The notes beneath the pieces are model-generated. The model was not told the DNA's origin. It made no database searches and saw only the letters and a list, made by a program, of their open reading frames with translations. A stretch of 64,000 nt of DNA, taken from NCBI RefSeq assembly GCF_004297125.1, contig NZ_SCVD01000020.1:372001-436000 (forward strand), in the 5' to 3' direction. The position numbers and the translations under genes were made by a program. This document shows, in pieces, positions 51,523-59,372 of the stretch (position 1 is the stretch's first letter; the number at the start of each line of letters is the position of its first letter). Source of the stretch: Phenylobacterium sp. Its GTDB lineage: Bacteria; Pseudomonadota; Alphaproteobacteria; Caulobacterales; Caulobacteraceae.

Positions 51523-54513
51523 CTAGAAGCGGGCCTTCAGCCCGACGTAGTACTGCCGGCCCAGGATGTCGCCGTAGTTCCGCGTGGGGTACGAAGGTTC
51601 CTCGTCGGTGATGTTCGTGACCCCGCCGCGGATCGTGTAGTTGCCGATCTCGTATGACGCCGAGACGTTCTGGCGCAGGTTTTCCTTCACCGTGGGCGTC
51701 GGCACGTTCTCGATCGTCGCGGTGTAGGTGAACTTCACCGGAGACATGTAGTTGATCGAATAGTTGAGGCGCAGCGGCCCCCTGCGCCAGCGGGCGTCGA
51801 AGCGGGCCGAGAGATCGGGCGACGGCCCGAAGTCGGTGGTCGCCGCGGTGTTGTCGACCCGCGTGACGTCGACGCCGGTCACCGAGATCTCGAACTTCTC
51901 GATGCGGGTCGCCTCGAGGTTCAGCTCCAGTTCGCCCAGGTCGCGGTCGCCGAAGTAGCGACCGATCGGGAAGCTGTAATTGATGTTGTAGACCTCGCCC
52001 CGGAAGGTGATCCGGCCGGCGTTGAAGGTCGTCGAGCGCGCCGTGGCGATGTTGCCCTGGGCGTCGCGGGTGAACGTGCCGCAGATGTCGGCCGGCTGCT
52101 CCGCGGAGTCATAGCAGGTGGCCATGAAGCTGGCGGGCGTGAAGGCGGAAAGGCCGTCCTTCAGGTCCACCTCGACGCGGTCGACCACGATGCTCAGGCC
52201 CGGCGCGAAAATCGGCTGGAACACGAAGCCATAGGTCCAGGTCTTGGAGATCTCGTTGCGCAACTCAGCATTGCCGCCCGACGTCACGAGGGCGCGGGAG
52301 AAGTTCTCCGATTGGTCCTGGAAGGTCGCGAGCGGCCCATAGCCCGGGTTGGCGGCGAACAGCGCCTGGCAATTGGCGAGGCGCGTCGCCGGCGCCGGAC
52401 CCGAGGCGATCCGGTCGGCGTCGCACGGGTCATTCCCCGAATTGGCCAAGGCCGTACGGGTCGGAGCGAACAGTTGATCGAGGGTCGGGGCGCGGAAGTT
52501 GCGGCTACGCGACGCGCGGAATGTGAATCCCTCCACGATTTCCCACCGGCCGCCAACACCCCAGACGTCCTCCTTGCCGGCGATCGAGTTGTCGACATAA
52601 CGGTAGGCGGCGTTGAGCTCGACCGTGCGGGCGAACGGCAGCGAGAAATCGCCACCAAGCACGGGGACAAGCAATTCCCCGGACAACTCCTCGGTGTTGT
52701 AGCTGCCGCTCGTGGCCAGGGTCGGCACCTGAGATTCCACCAAGCCACGCTGATTGGCCGCCAGCGGGACGAACTTCGCCTTCTCCTCGCGATGCTCGTA
52801 GGCGGCGCTGAACTTCACCTTGCCGGCCGGCAGGGCGAACAGATCGCCGCCGAAGGTCGCGAGCAGGTCGTCCTGTGTGTTCAGGTAATCCTGGCCGACC
52901 TGGGTCGTGGCGTAGAGGCGCGCTTCCTGGCTCACATTGCCCACGCCGAAGGGATTGATCGGCGCGCAGGCAGGGTCGTCGTTGGCGGCCGAGGCATCGG
53001 CGTTGATGGCGCAGACGATCTGGCCGGAGCCGTTGCGGACCGCGTTGATCGCGTTGTTGAAGCGCTGCGTGTAGGCTCGATAGCCGCGTGTCTCGCCATC
53101 GGTCTCGGCGTGGCTGAACGACAGGCTCCAGTAGAAATTGCGCTCGCCGAGGTCGAAGTCGCCGTCCAACGCCACCAGGGCGCGGACCGTATCCGTCTGA
53201 TAGGTCTGCTCACGCGTCGGCAGCAGATCGGTCCACCACTTGGAGAGGGTGAGCGGCGCGCCCGCCGGGCCGAGGATCGCGGTGACCGCCGGCGACAGAT
53301 AGGGATTGGTGCGCGAGATCGAGATTGCCCCGGCGCCGCTCGCGGCGTTGTTGAGCACCGTGTTGCTGGCCTGGTTGGCGTACGGATCGCGCCCTTCGAC
53401 GCGGGCGTAGAGGAACTCGCCAGACAACTTGATCCGGTCGGTGATGTCGTAGTGCCCGAGCACCGTGCCACTCCAACGCTCCACGCCCGTCACGAGGGCC
53501 GCGAGTTCCTGGTACGGATTGCCGTCGCCGCCGCTGGTGAAGGGCGGGACCGCGTTGTTCAACAGGTTGCCGACGTCGTAGGGAATCAGGGCCGAGCCGG
53601 CGGCATTGAACTGCTGTGGCGCCCCGTTGACCTTGTAGATCGAGCTGGCGAACGGCGGGCCCGGCGAGAACAGCACACCATTGGCGTTGAAGCTGACGAA
53701 GCGGGTGTTCAGGTTCTCGGTGACCGCGGGGACGCCGTCGGAATTGGTGCGGTTCGCCGGGTTCGAGATCGTCACCCGGCCCAGGTTCGAGCGCGGGCGG
53801 TCGTAGTCGAACAGCGGCCGGGTCTTCGACCATTCCACATTGACGGCGACGTTGGCGCGGTCGTCCAGGAAGTTGCGACCGGCGGTCGCGCGCAGGCTCT
53901 GGGTCGGATAGTCGTCGCGCGAGGAGATGCCATACTGGGCGTCGAGCTCCAGGCCGGTGAAGTCGTCCCGCAGGATGTAGTTCACGACACCGGCTATGGC
54001 GTCCGAGCCGTAGACCGCCGCCCCGCCCGCCTGCGCGACCTCGATCCTCGAGATCAGCCCGGTCGGTATGACGTTGGTGTCAACGGCGCGGTCGCCGATC
54101 ACCGACGTCGAGATGGACAGGCCCGACGACGAGGTCACGAACCGACGACCGTTGACCAGAGTCAGGGTGCGGCCGGCGCCCAGACCGAAGAGATTGGGGA
54201 ACTGCTGGGCGTTGCCGGCGGCCGATCCGTTGCCGGAGGCCTGGGCGAACTGGGGCATGTTGGCGGTGAGCTCGTTCAGCGCCTGGCCGGCTTGGATGAA
54301 GCCGCGATCCTCAATCGCCTGTGCGGTCAGAATGGACACCGGCGCCTCGGTCGTCGTTTCGGCCCGCTTGATACGCGAGCCGGTGACGATGACCTCCCCG
54401 ATCTCGCTGGCCCCCGCTTCCGCCTGGGCGAAGGCCGGCGCGGCCCCCATCAGCACAAGGCCTCCCAGCACCGTGGAAGCCAACATCCGCCCGCGAATGG
54501 AATTGCCGTTCAT
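51523..54513 (-). CDS. TonB-dependent receptor, probable peptide/amino-acid substrate importer
   Basis: 996 residues. The ATG at 54511-54513 follows GGGGGATC. Signal peptide to about residue 29 (PAFAQ), TonB box GEVIVTGSRIKRAE, plug (ALNELTANMPQ, TLTLVNGRRFV, VAQAGGAAVYGSDAIAGVVNYIL) and a long barrel ending YYVGLKARF. The N-Q-rich plug text resembles receptors found beside peptidases in Caulobacter and sphingomonads. Peptide uptake is inferred from neighbours (S10 peptidase, aminotransferase, permease). An A-rich element lies 97 bases upstream. Confidence 0.93.
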   Translation of the reverse strand: MNGNSIRGRMLASTVLGGLVLMGAAPAFAQAEAGASEIGEVIVTGSRIKRAETTTEAPVSILTAQAIEDRGFIQAGQALNELTANMPQFAQASGNGSAAGNAQQFPNLFGLGAGRTLTLVNGRRFVTSSSGLSISTSVIGDRAVDTNVIPTGLISRIEVAQAGGAAVYGSDAIAGVVNYILRDDFTGLELDAQYGISSRDDYPTQSLRATAGRNFLDDRANVAVNVEWSKTRPLFDYDRPRSNLGRVTISNPANRTNSDGVPAVTENLNTRFVSFNANGVLFSPGPPFASSIYKVNGAPQQFNAAGSALIPYDVGNLLNNAVPPFTSGGDGNPYQELAALVTGVERWSGTVLGHYDITDRIKLSGEFLYARVEGRDPYANQASNTVLNNAASGAGAISISRTNPYLSPAVTAILGPAGAPLTLSKWWTDLLPTREQTYQTDTVRALVALDGDFDLGERNFYWSLSFSHAETDGETRGYRAYTQRFNNAINAVRNGSGQIVCAINADASAANDDPACAPINPFGVGNVSQEARLYATTQVGQDYLNTQDDLLATFGGDLFALPAGKVKFSAAYEHREEKAKFVPLAANQRGLVESQVPTLATSGSYNTEELSGELLVPVLGGDFSLPFARTVELNAAYRYVDNSIAGKEDVWGVGGRWEIVEGFTFRASRSRNFRAPTLDQLFAPTRTALANSGNDPCDADRIASGPAPATRLANCQALFAANPGYGPLATFQDQSENFSRALVTSGGNAELRNEISKTWTYGFVFQPIFAPGLSIVVDRVEVDLKDGLSAFTPASFMATCYDSAEQPADICGTFTRDAQGNIATARSTTFNAGRITFRGEVYNINYSFPIGRYFGDRDLGELELNLEATRIEKFEISVTGVDVTRVDNTAATTDFGPSPDLSARFDARWRRGPLRLNYSINYMSPVKFTYTATIENVPTPTVKENLRQNVSASYEIGNYTIRGGVTNITDEEPSYPTRNYGDILGRQYYVGLKARF

Positions 54514-54820
54514 CTCAAGATCCCCCAGGTCCGGAGCCTGGGCCGAAGCCGCGTTTCGCGTGTCCTCGGCCGAACCCCTGCCTTGCGGAAACGGTAGGTC
54601 CGCGCCGCCGGTTTTTCTTTTCGTTCTTCGAACCATTGCCTATTCGACACACATTGATAATGCGGCCGTCGCCCCAGCCGCGAATGAGCAATGCAGTCGC
54701 CCAGCGCGTGGGTATCCTGGGTTCGCGACCTTCCTGTTCCCTGACGGCCCAGAAGGGCGCACGGCCGTGCCGCCGACGGCGCGGCGGTTTCGCTGAGCGC
54801 TTGGATAATTCATCCAACCG
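54514..54820. promoter_or_regulatory. 307-base leader/intergenic region of the 54.5 kb receptor, with an A-rich element
   Basis: The copy CGAAAAGAAAAACC of the shared element is at 54610-54623 on the minus strand. A perfect 12-bp palindrome GCACGGCCGTGC is at 54759-54770, near the S10 stop. I see no gene, terminator T-run or other signal in the remainder. Confidence 0.5.
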
Positions 54821-56332
54821 CTAGGGGGTGACGAAGGCCCTGACGGCCGCGTCGAACCGGGCGAGGTTCTCCGGGTGGTCGTAGACGCCATGGGGACCGG
54901 CGAAGTAGGCCGCGGTGAGCTGGCCGCCCGGAACGCCGGCCTGGTCCAGGACATAGCGCCCCGCGTAGGCGGGGGTGGTCAGGTCGTAGTAGCCCGCCGC
55001 CCAGAACAGCCGCATCCTCGGGTTCTCGCGCATCGCCTGGCCCAGGGTTTCATAGGGGTTGGCGCCCCGCTCGTGCGTCCAGGCGGCGTTCACCGAGAAA
55101 TTCACGCCGTAATAGGGGTCGGTCGCCGGATACTTCAGCACCTCGGTCAGGTAGCGCCCGACGACGGGGCTCGGCACGGGGCCGATCGCGGCGGGGTTGG
55201 GCGGGGGGCCGGCCACGGCCCCCGGCGCGCGCTTGGGCACGACGCCCAGGGCCGGATCGTCGATGGCCCCGTCCTGGCCGGCCTCCAGCGGCGCGGTGAC
55301 TGTCACGTCCAGCAGGCCGGTGCGCAGCGCGCGGTCCTTGAGAACGTTGAACATCCAGTCGTTCTTGGACAGCCGCAGGTTCCTGTCTTCGATGAGGTCG
55401 GCGGGCAGTCCGACCAGCGCCGACATCCGCTCGGCGATCCGCCGTTTCTCCGCGGCCGGCAGGCTGCCGCCCTGGATCAGGGCGCTGACGTAGTCGGTCC
55501 GCGCGAACTGCAGCGCCTGGGCGAACACCTGGTCCACCGAGCGCCCGGCCCGGTCGATCTTCTGGTGATACCAGGCCCCCGCGGCCATGGTCGGCAGGGC
55601 GACGACATAAGGCATCTCGCGCCCGGGGACCTCGCCCGCCAGAGCGATCAGCAGCACGCCGTCGAACGGCAGGTCCGGAGATATCTTGACGATGCTGGCG
55701 GCCCGCGTGGTCCCATAGCTCTCACCGGCCAGATAGCGGGGCGAGGCCTCGCGGCCGTTGGCCTTCAACCAGGCCTGGATGACGGTCTTCACCGCCTGGG
55801 CGTCGCTGGATGTGCTGTAGAAAGCCTTGCCGTCCGCGCCGGGGAACGGCCGGGAGAAGCCAGTCCCGACCGGATCGACGAAGACCAGGTCGACGGCGTC
55901 CAGCGGGCTGGTCGCGTTCTCCACCCAGCCGCCGCCGCTGCGGTCGCCAGGCGCGGTCGGCGTGCGCCTGTAGGGTCCGAGCGCACTCATGTGCAGGGGC
56001 GAGGACGACGCTCCCGGCCCGCCGTTGAACAGGAACATGACCGGCCGCCTGGCCCGGTCCTTCACCCCGTCGCGGACGTAGGCGATGGTCGTGGCGGCCG
56101 CGGCGGGCTTGCCGGATGCGTCGTCCAGGAAAGTCTCGGCGACCGTGGCCGTGTAGCGCACCTTCTGGCCGTTGAAGACGCCTTCGTGCCGGGTCACCGC
56201 CACGCGCGGAGTGCGGGCCTCGCTCGTCGCCGGAATGGCCGGGGCCTGCGCCACGGCGGGCAAGGCGACCCCCGCCAGCATCGCAAATCCCAGCGCGGCC
56301 AGGCCGCCGTCGCGCGGTGTCGTCATCTGCAT
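54821..56332 (-). CDS. Exported serine carboxypeptidase (S10 family)
   Basis: 503 residues with a signal peptide ending AVAQAPA (about 30). S10 motifs are intact: oxyanion segment LFNGGPGASSS, nucleophile Ser205 in LAGESYGTTR, Asp450 in AAGYYDLTTP and the His in GPHGVYDHPENL (His481 or His486). It removes C-terminal residues from peptides in the periplasm, feeding the neighbouring amino-acid genes. The start may be the second ATG (56326). The shared A-rich element is 36 bases upstream. Confidence 0.92.
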   Translation of the reverse strand: MQMTTPRDGGLAALGFAMLAGVALPAVAQAPAIPATSEARTPRVAVTRHEGVFNGQKVRYTATVAETFLDDASGKPAAAATTIAYVRDGVKDRARRPVMFLFNGGPGASSSPLHMSALGPYRRTPTAPGDRSGGGWVENATSPLDAVDLVFVDPVGTGFSRPFPGADGKAFYSTSSDAQAVKTVIQAWLKANGREASPRYLAGESYGTTRAASIVKISPDLPFDGVLLIALAGEVPGREMPYVVALPTMAAGAWYHQKIDRAGRSVDQVFAQALQFARTDYVSALIQGGSLPAAEKRRIAERMSALVGLPADLIEDRNLRLSKNDWMFNVLKDRALRTGLLDVTVTAPLEAGQDGAIDDPALGVVPKRAPGAVAGPPPNPAAIGPVPSPVVGRYLTEVLKYPATDPYYGVNFSVNAAWTHERGANPYETLGQAMRENPRMRLFWAAGYYDLTTPAYAGRYVLDQAGVPGGQLTAAYFAGPHGVYDHPENLARFDAAVRAFVTP

Positions 56333-56367
56333 CCCCGGACCTGCGGCGAGCCTAGCGGCGAACGGAC

Positions 56368-56381
56368 GGATTTTCTTTTCG
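56368..56381 (-). promoter_or_regulatory. A-rich 14-mer element, copy upstream of the S10 peptidase
   Basis: Reads exactly CGAAAAGAAAATCC on the gene strand, 36 bases before the start. It extends to AACGAAAAGAAAA together with the receptor copy at 54610. Confidence 0.55.
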
Positions 56382-56511
56382 TTATGCGCGCGCCATGGGG
56401 CCGTCCGCGCCCCGCGAACCGGAGTTCCCCAAGGCGCCCTGCATGACTTATGCGCCTGGGGAGAAGTGCGCGAATAGGCGGCTCGCGATGTGCCCCTTGT
56501 GGGGGCAAATT

Positions 56512-56525
56512 CGCAAAGAAAGTCC
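56512..56525 (+). promoter_or_regulatory. A-rich 14-mer element, copy upstream of the aminotransferase
   Basis: Reads CGCAAAGAAAGTCC on the plus strand, the strand of the aminotransferase, 62 bases before its start. 12 of 14 match the consensus, and the orientation to the gene is the same as at the other three sites. Confidence 0.45.
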
Positions 56526-56587
56526 GCCTCCGGCGCCTATGCTACGACCATCCGCCGAATTCGAGGGCGGCGTGCAGGGATGTTTCG

Positions 56588-57766
56588 TTGACCTCAGTCC
56601 ACTCGACAGGCGCGGCCGGCGCTCCGCCCCGCGGTGCGGGCGATGGCCTGTTCGACGCGCCGTCCTATGCGGACTGGGTTCGCGGCGCCATGCGGATCAA
56701 GGCGGCCCGCCCGGACGTCAGCATCCTGTTCGAGAGCACCATCGCCGAGCCCACGGAGGAACTGGTCGCGATGGTGCGCGAGGCGTTCTCGCAGGAGGTC
56801 ACCTCCCGCTATGTCAGCGTCTTCGCCGACGGCAACCGCTACGCCATCGACGCCGTGGCGAAGCGCTATGGCCTCTCCGCGGACCAGATCGTGGCCACAA
56901 CCGGGGCGACCGGGGCGCTGGTCATGGCCTTCAAGGCGCTGGTCTCCCCAGGCGACCATGTTCTGGTCGAACGCCCCGGCTTCGACTTCCTGTCGCGCCT
57001 GGCGCAAGAGGCCGGCTCCGTCGTCGAGGAATTCGCCCGCCCGGCGCCCACGTACGACGTCGACCTGGACGACCTGCGCGCCCGCCTGACGCCCCGCACG
57101 CGCGCCGTGCTGATCACCAACCTGCACAATCCAACCGGCGCCTGGCTGCGGCCGGAGCGGATCGCCGCCATCGCCGAAGCGGCCGACCTGGTCGGCGCCG
57201 TGCTGCTGGTGGACGAAGTCTATGCCGACTTCGCCGCGGCGTCCGGCGCGCCTCCGGCCGCGACGCTCGCGGCCAACATCGTCACCGTCTCCAGCCTGAC
57301 CAAGGTGTTCGGCCTCTTCGCGCTGAAGTTCGGCTGGCTGGCGGGCGACGCCGACCTGGTCGCGCGCCTGCGGGCCGGCGCGCCGGACGGCGACATGGGC
57401 GTCTCGAAGCTGTCCCACGCCGTGGCCGCCCATGTGCTGGAGACCCCAGCCGCCTTCGAGGCCCATTGGAAGGCGGTGCTCGCGGCCACGCGGCCGGTGG
57501 TGCGGGGCCATGTCGACGCCCTCGTGGCCGACGGCCTGCTGGCGGGCGACCTGCCCCCCCACGGCTGCATGTATTTCCCGCGTGTGGTCGGCGTGGACGA
57601 CACCCGCGCCCTGGCCCAGCGCCTGCTGTCCGAGTTCGACGTCCTGGTGGCCCCGGGCGAGTATTTCGGCGCCCCCGGCTACATCCGCATCGGCTACGGC
57701 GCCGACGCCCCGGCCATCGACCAGGGCATGCTGCGCCTGCGCGCGGGCTTAGCCGCGCTTCGCTGA
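56588..57766 (+). CDS. Class I/II PLP-dependent aminotransferase
   Basis: 392 residues. No ATG fits; TTG at 56588 with AGGGA upstream is the best start, although an in-frame ATG at 56450 would add 46 unlikely residues. Fold-type I motifs: TTGATGALVMAF (PLP phosphate loop), LHNPTGAWL (Asn), VDEVYADF (Asp/Tyr) and SSLTKVFGLFALKFGW with the Schiff-base Lys. APGEYFGAPGYIRIGYG carries the carboxylate Arg. Converts an amino acid to its oxo acid; substrate unknown. Divergent from the S10 gene, convergent with the SDR gene. Confidence 0.9.
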   Translation: MTSVHSTGAAGAPPRGAGDGLFDAPSYADWVRGAMRIKAARPDVSILFESTIAEPTEELVAMVREAFSQEVTSRYVSVFADGNRYAIDAVAKRYGLSADQIVATTGATGALVMAFKALVSPGDHVLVERPGFDFLSRLAQEAGSVVEEFARPAPTYDVDLDDLRARLTPRTRAVLITNLHNPTGAWLRPERIAAIAEAADLVGAVLLVDEVYADFAAASGAPPAATLAANIVTVSSLTKVFGLFALKFGWLAGDADLVARLRAGAPDGDMGVSKLSHAVAAHVLETPAAFEAHWKAVLAATRPVVRGHVDALVADGLLAGDLPPHGCMYFPRVVGVDDTRALAQRLLSEFDVLVAPGEYFGAPGYIRIGYGADAPAIDQGMLRLRAGLAALR

Positions 57767-57767
57767 C

Positions 57768-58508
57768 CTACTGGCCGCCGTCCACCCGCAGGATCGCGCC
57801 GGTGGTGAAGGACGACATCGGGCTGGCCAGGTAGAGCGCCGAGGTCACCACTTCTTCCGGCCGACCGGGCCGCCCCAACGCATTGTCCGACCGCTCGCGC
57901 GCCTCCTCGCTCCAGGCCTTGGAGATGTCGGTGAGGAACGGCCCCGCCGAGATGGTGTTCACCCGCACCTCCGGCCCGTATTCTCGCGCCATCGAGACGG
58001 TCATGGCGTTCAACGCCGCCTTCGCCCCCGAATAGGGCACCACCGCCGGCAGCGGCATCAGGGCGCCCGACGAAGAGATGTTGATGATCACCCCGCCGCC
58101 GGCCTGCTTCATCCGGTGCGCCACCTGGCTGGCCAGCCGGAACGGGCCCTTGAAGTTCAGCCCCAGCACGCTGTCGAACAACTGCTCGCTCACCTCATGG
58201 CTGGGGACGGCGGGCGACATCCCGGCGTTGTTGACCAGGATGTCGATGCGGCCGAACTGGGCGTAGGCCGCCTCGATCAGGCCGTCGATCTCGTCCCATC
58301 TCGCCGCGTGGGCGGCATAGGCCATGGCGCGCCGGCCCAGTCCGCGCACGTCGGCGGCCACCGCCTCGCAGGCGTCCAGCTTGCGGCTGGAAATGACCAC
58401 GTCGGCGCCAGCCTTGGCGAAGGCCATGACCATCTGCTGGCCCAGCCCGCGGCTGCCGCCGGTGACCAGCGCCACCTTGCCGGTCAGGTCGAAGAGGTCG
58501 CTGGCCAT
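57768..58508 (-). CDS. Short-chain dehydrogenase/reductase (SDR)
   Basis: 246 residues. Classical SDR: TGGSRGLGQQ cofactor loop, NNAG, catalytic Ser in INISSSGAL, Tyr/Lys in PYSGAKAAL, and RVNTISAGPFLTD. NAD(P)-dependent alcohol/ketone interconversion; substrate unknown. Its ATG overlaps the stop of the upstream SDR by one base, and it is the last gene of the TonB receptor-DUF6351-SDR-SDR operon. Confidence 0.92.
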   Translation of the reverse strand: MASDLFDLTGKVALVTGGSRGLGQQMVMAFAKAGADVVISSRKLDACEAVAADVRGLGRRAMAYAAHAARWDEIDGLIEAAYAQFGRIDILVNNAGMSPAVPSHEVSEQLFDSVLGLNFKGPFRLASQVAHRMKQAGGGVIINISSSGALMPLPAVVPYSGAKAALNAMTVSMAREYGPEVRVNTISAGPFLTDISKAWSEEARERSDNALGRPGRPEEVVTSALYLASPMSSFTTGAILRVDGGQ

Positions 58509-59302
58509 CAGCTCATGCCGCCCGCCACGTCGCGGTCCCGCGCGTCGCCCAGCTGCGAACCGCCGTCGCAGTCCAGGATCGTGCCGGTGACATAGCGGGC
58601 GGAGTCACTGACCAGGAACACCGCGCTCTCGGCCACCTCGCCCACCTCGCCGAACCGGCGCAGCGCGATGCGGGCCGTGATCGCCTTGTCGGATTCCGGC
58701 GTCGGGCTCAGCCGCGCCATGCCCTCGGTGCCGGCGATGGGTCCCGGCGAGATTCCGTTCACGCGGACGCCCGAGGGGCCCCACTCCATGGCCAACACCC
58801 GGATCAGCTGGTTGATTCCCGCCTTCGCCGCGCAGACGTGGGCCTGCATCATCGCGGGGTTCACCGCCTGGCCGGCCGTGATGGCGATCAGCGAGGCGCC
58901 GGGCCGGTTCAACAGGTCGTAGCACGCGCGGAAGACGTTGAAGGTGCCGTTCAGGTCGATGTCCACGACCGTCCGGAAACCGTTGGCCGACATGCCCAGC
59001 GCCGGCGCCACGAAGTTGCCGGCCGCGCCGGAGACGACGATGTCCAGCGGACCCAGCTTGTCCCTGGCCTCCTGGAGCGCCGCCTGGATCTGCGCGTAGT
59101 CGCGGACGTCGCAGGACAGGCCAAGGGCCCCGTGGCCGATCTCGGCCGCCGCATTGGCCGCCTTTTCCGGGTTGCGCCCGGCCACCGCGACCTTGGCCCC
59201 GAGCTCGGCGTAGCGCTTGGCTATGCCCAGGTTGATGCCGCTGGTGCCGCCGGCGATGAAGGCGGTCTTGCCGACCAGCAGGTTGTCCTTAAAGGCGCTC
59301 AT
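58508..59302 (-). CDS. SDR protein of the 2,4-dienoyl-CoA reductase-like type, lacking the usual Tyr
   Basis: 264 residues. The ATG at 59302 follows GAGGAAAC. Cofactor loop AGGTSGINLGIAK and CDVRDYAQ are present, but the YxxxK motif reads VCAAK, so the catalytic Tyr is missing, as in peroxisomal-type 2,4-dienoyl-CoA reductases, which use other residues. SGAAGNFVAPALGMSANGFRTVVDIDLNGTFNV also resembles that group. Possibly a reductase of an unsaturated acyl intermediate. Third gene of its operon, 70 bases after DUF6351. Confidence 0.87.
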   Translation of the reverse strand: MSAFKDNLLVGKTAFIAGGTSGINLGIAKRYAELGAKVAVAGRNPEKAANAAAEIGHGALGLSCDVRDYAQIQAALQEARDKLGPLDIVVSGAAGNFVAPALGMSANGFRTVVDIDLNGTFNVFRACYDLLNRPGASLIAITAGQAVNPAMMQAHVCAAKAGINQLIRVLAMEWGPSGVRVNGISPGPIAGTEGMARLSPTPESDKAITARIALRRFGEVGEVAESAVFLVSDSARYVTGTILDCDGGSQLGDARDRDVAGGMS

Positions 59303-59372
59303 GTTTCCTCGTCCCGGTGGGCTGTGGGCGTCGTGGCCCCGTGCCGCCCCACTGGTCCGCGCTGTCTCAGCG

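Noticed and set aside
54759..54770. 12-bp palindrome GCACGGCCGTGC
   Set aside because: GC palindromes of this length arise often in such DNA, and it is at the 3' end of the S10 gene, far from a promoter; noted but not claimed as functional.
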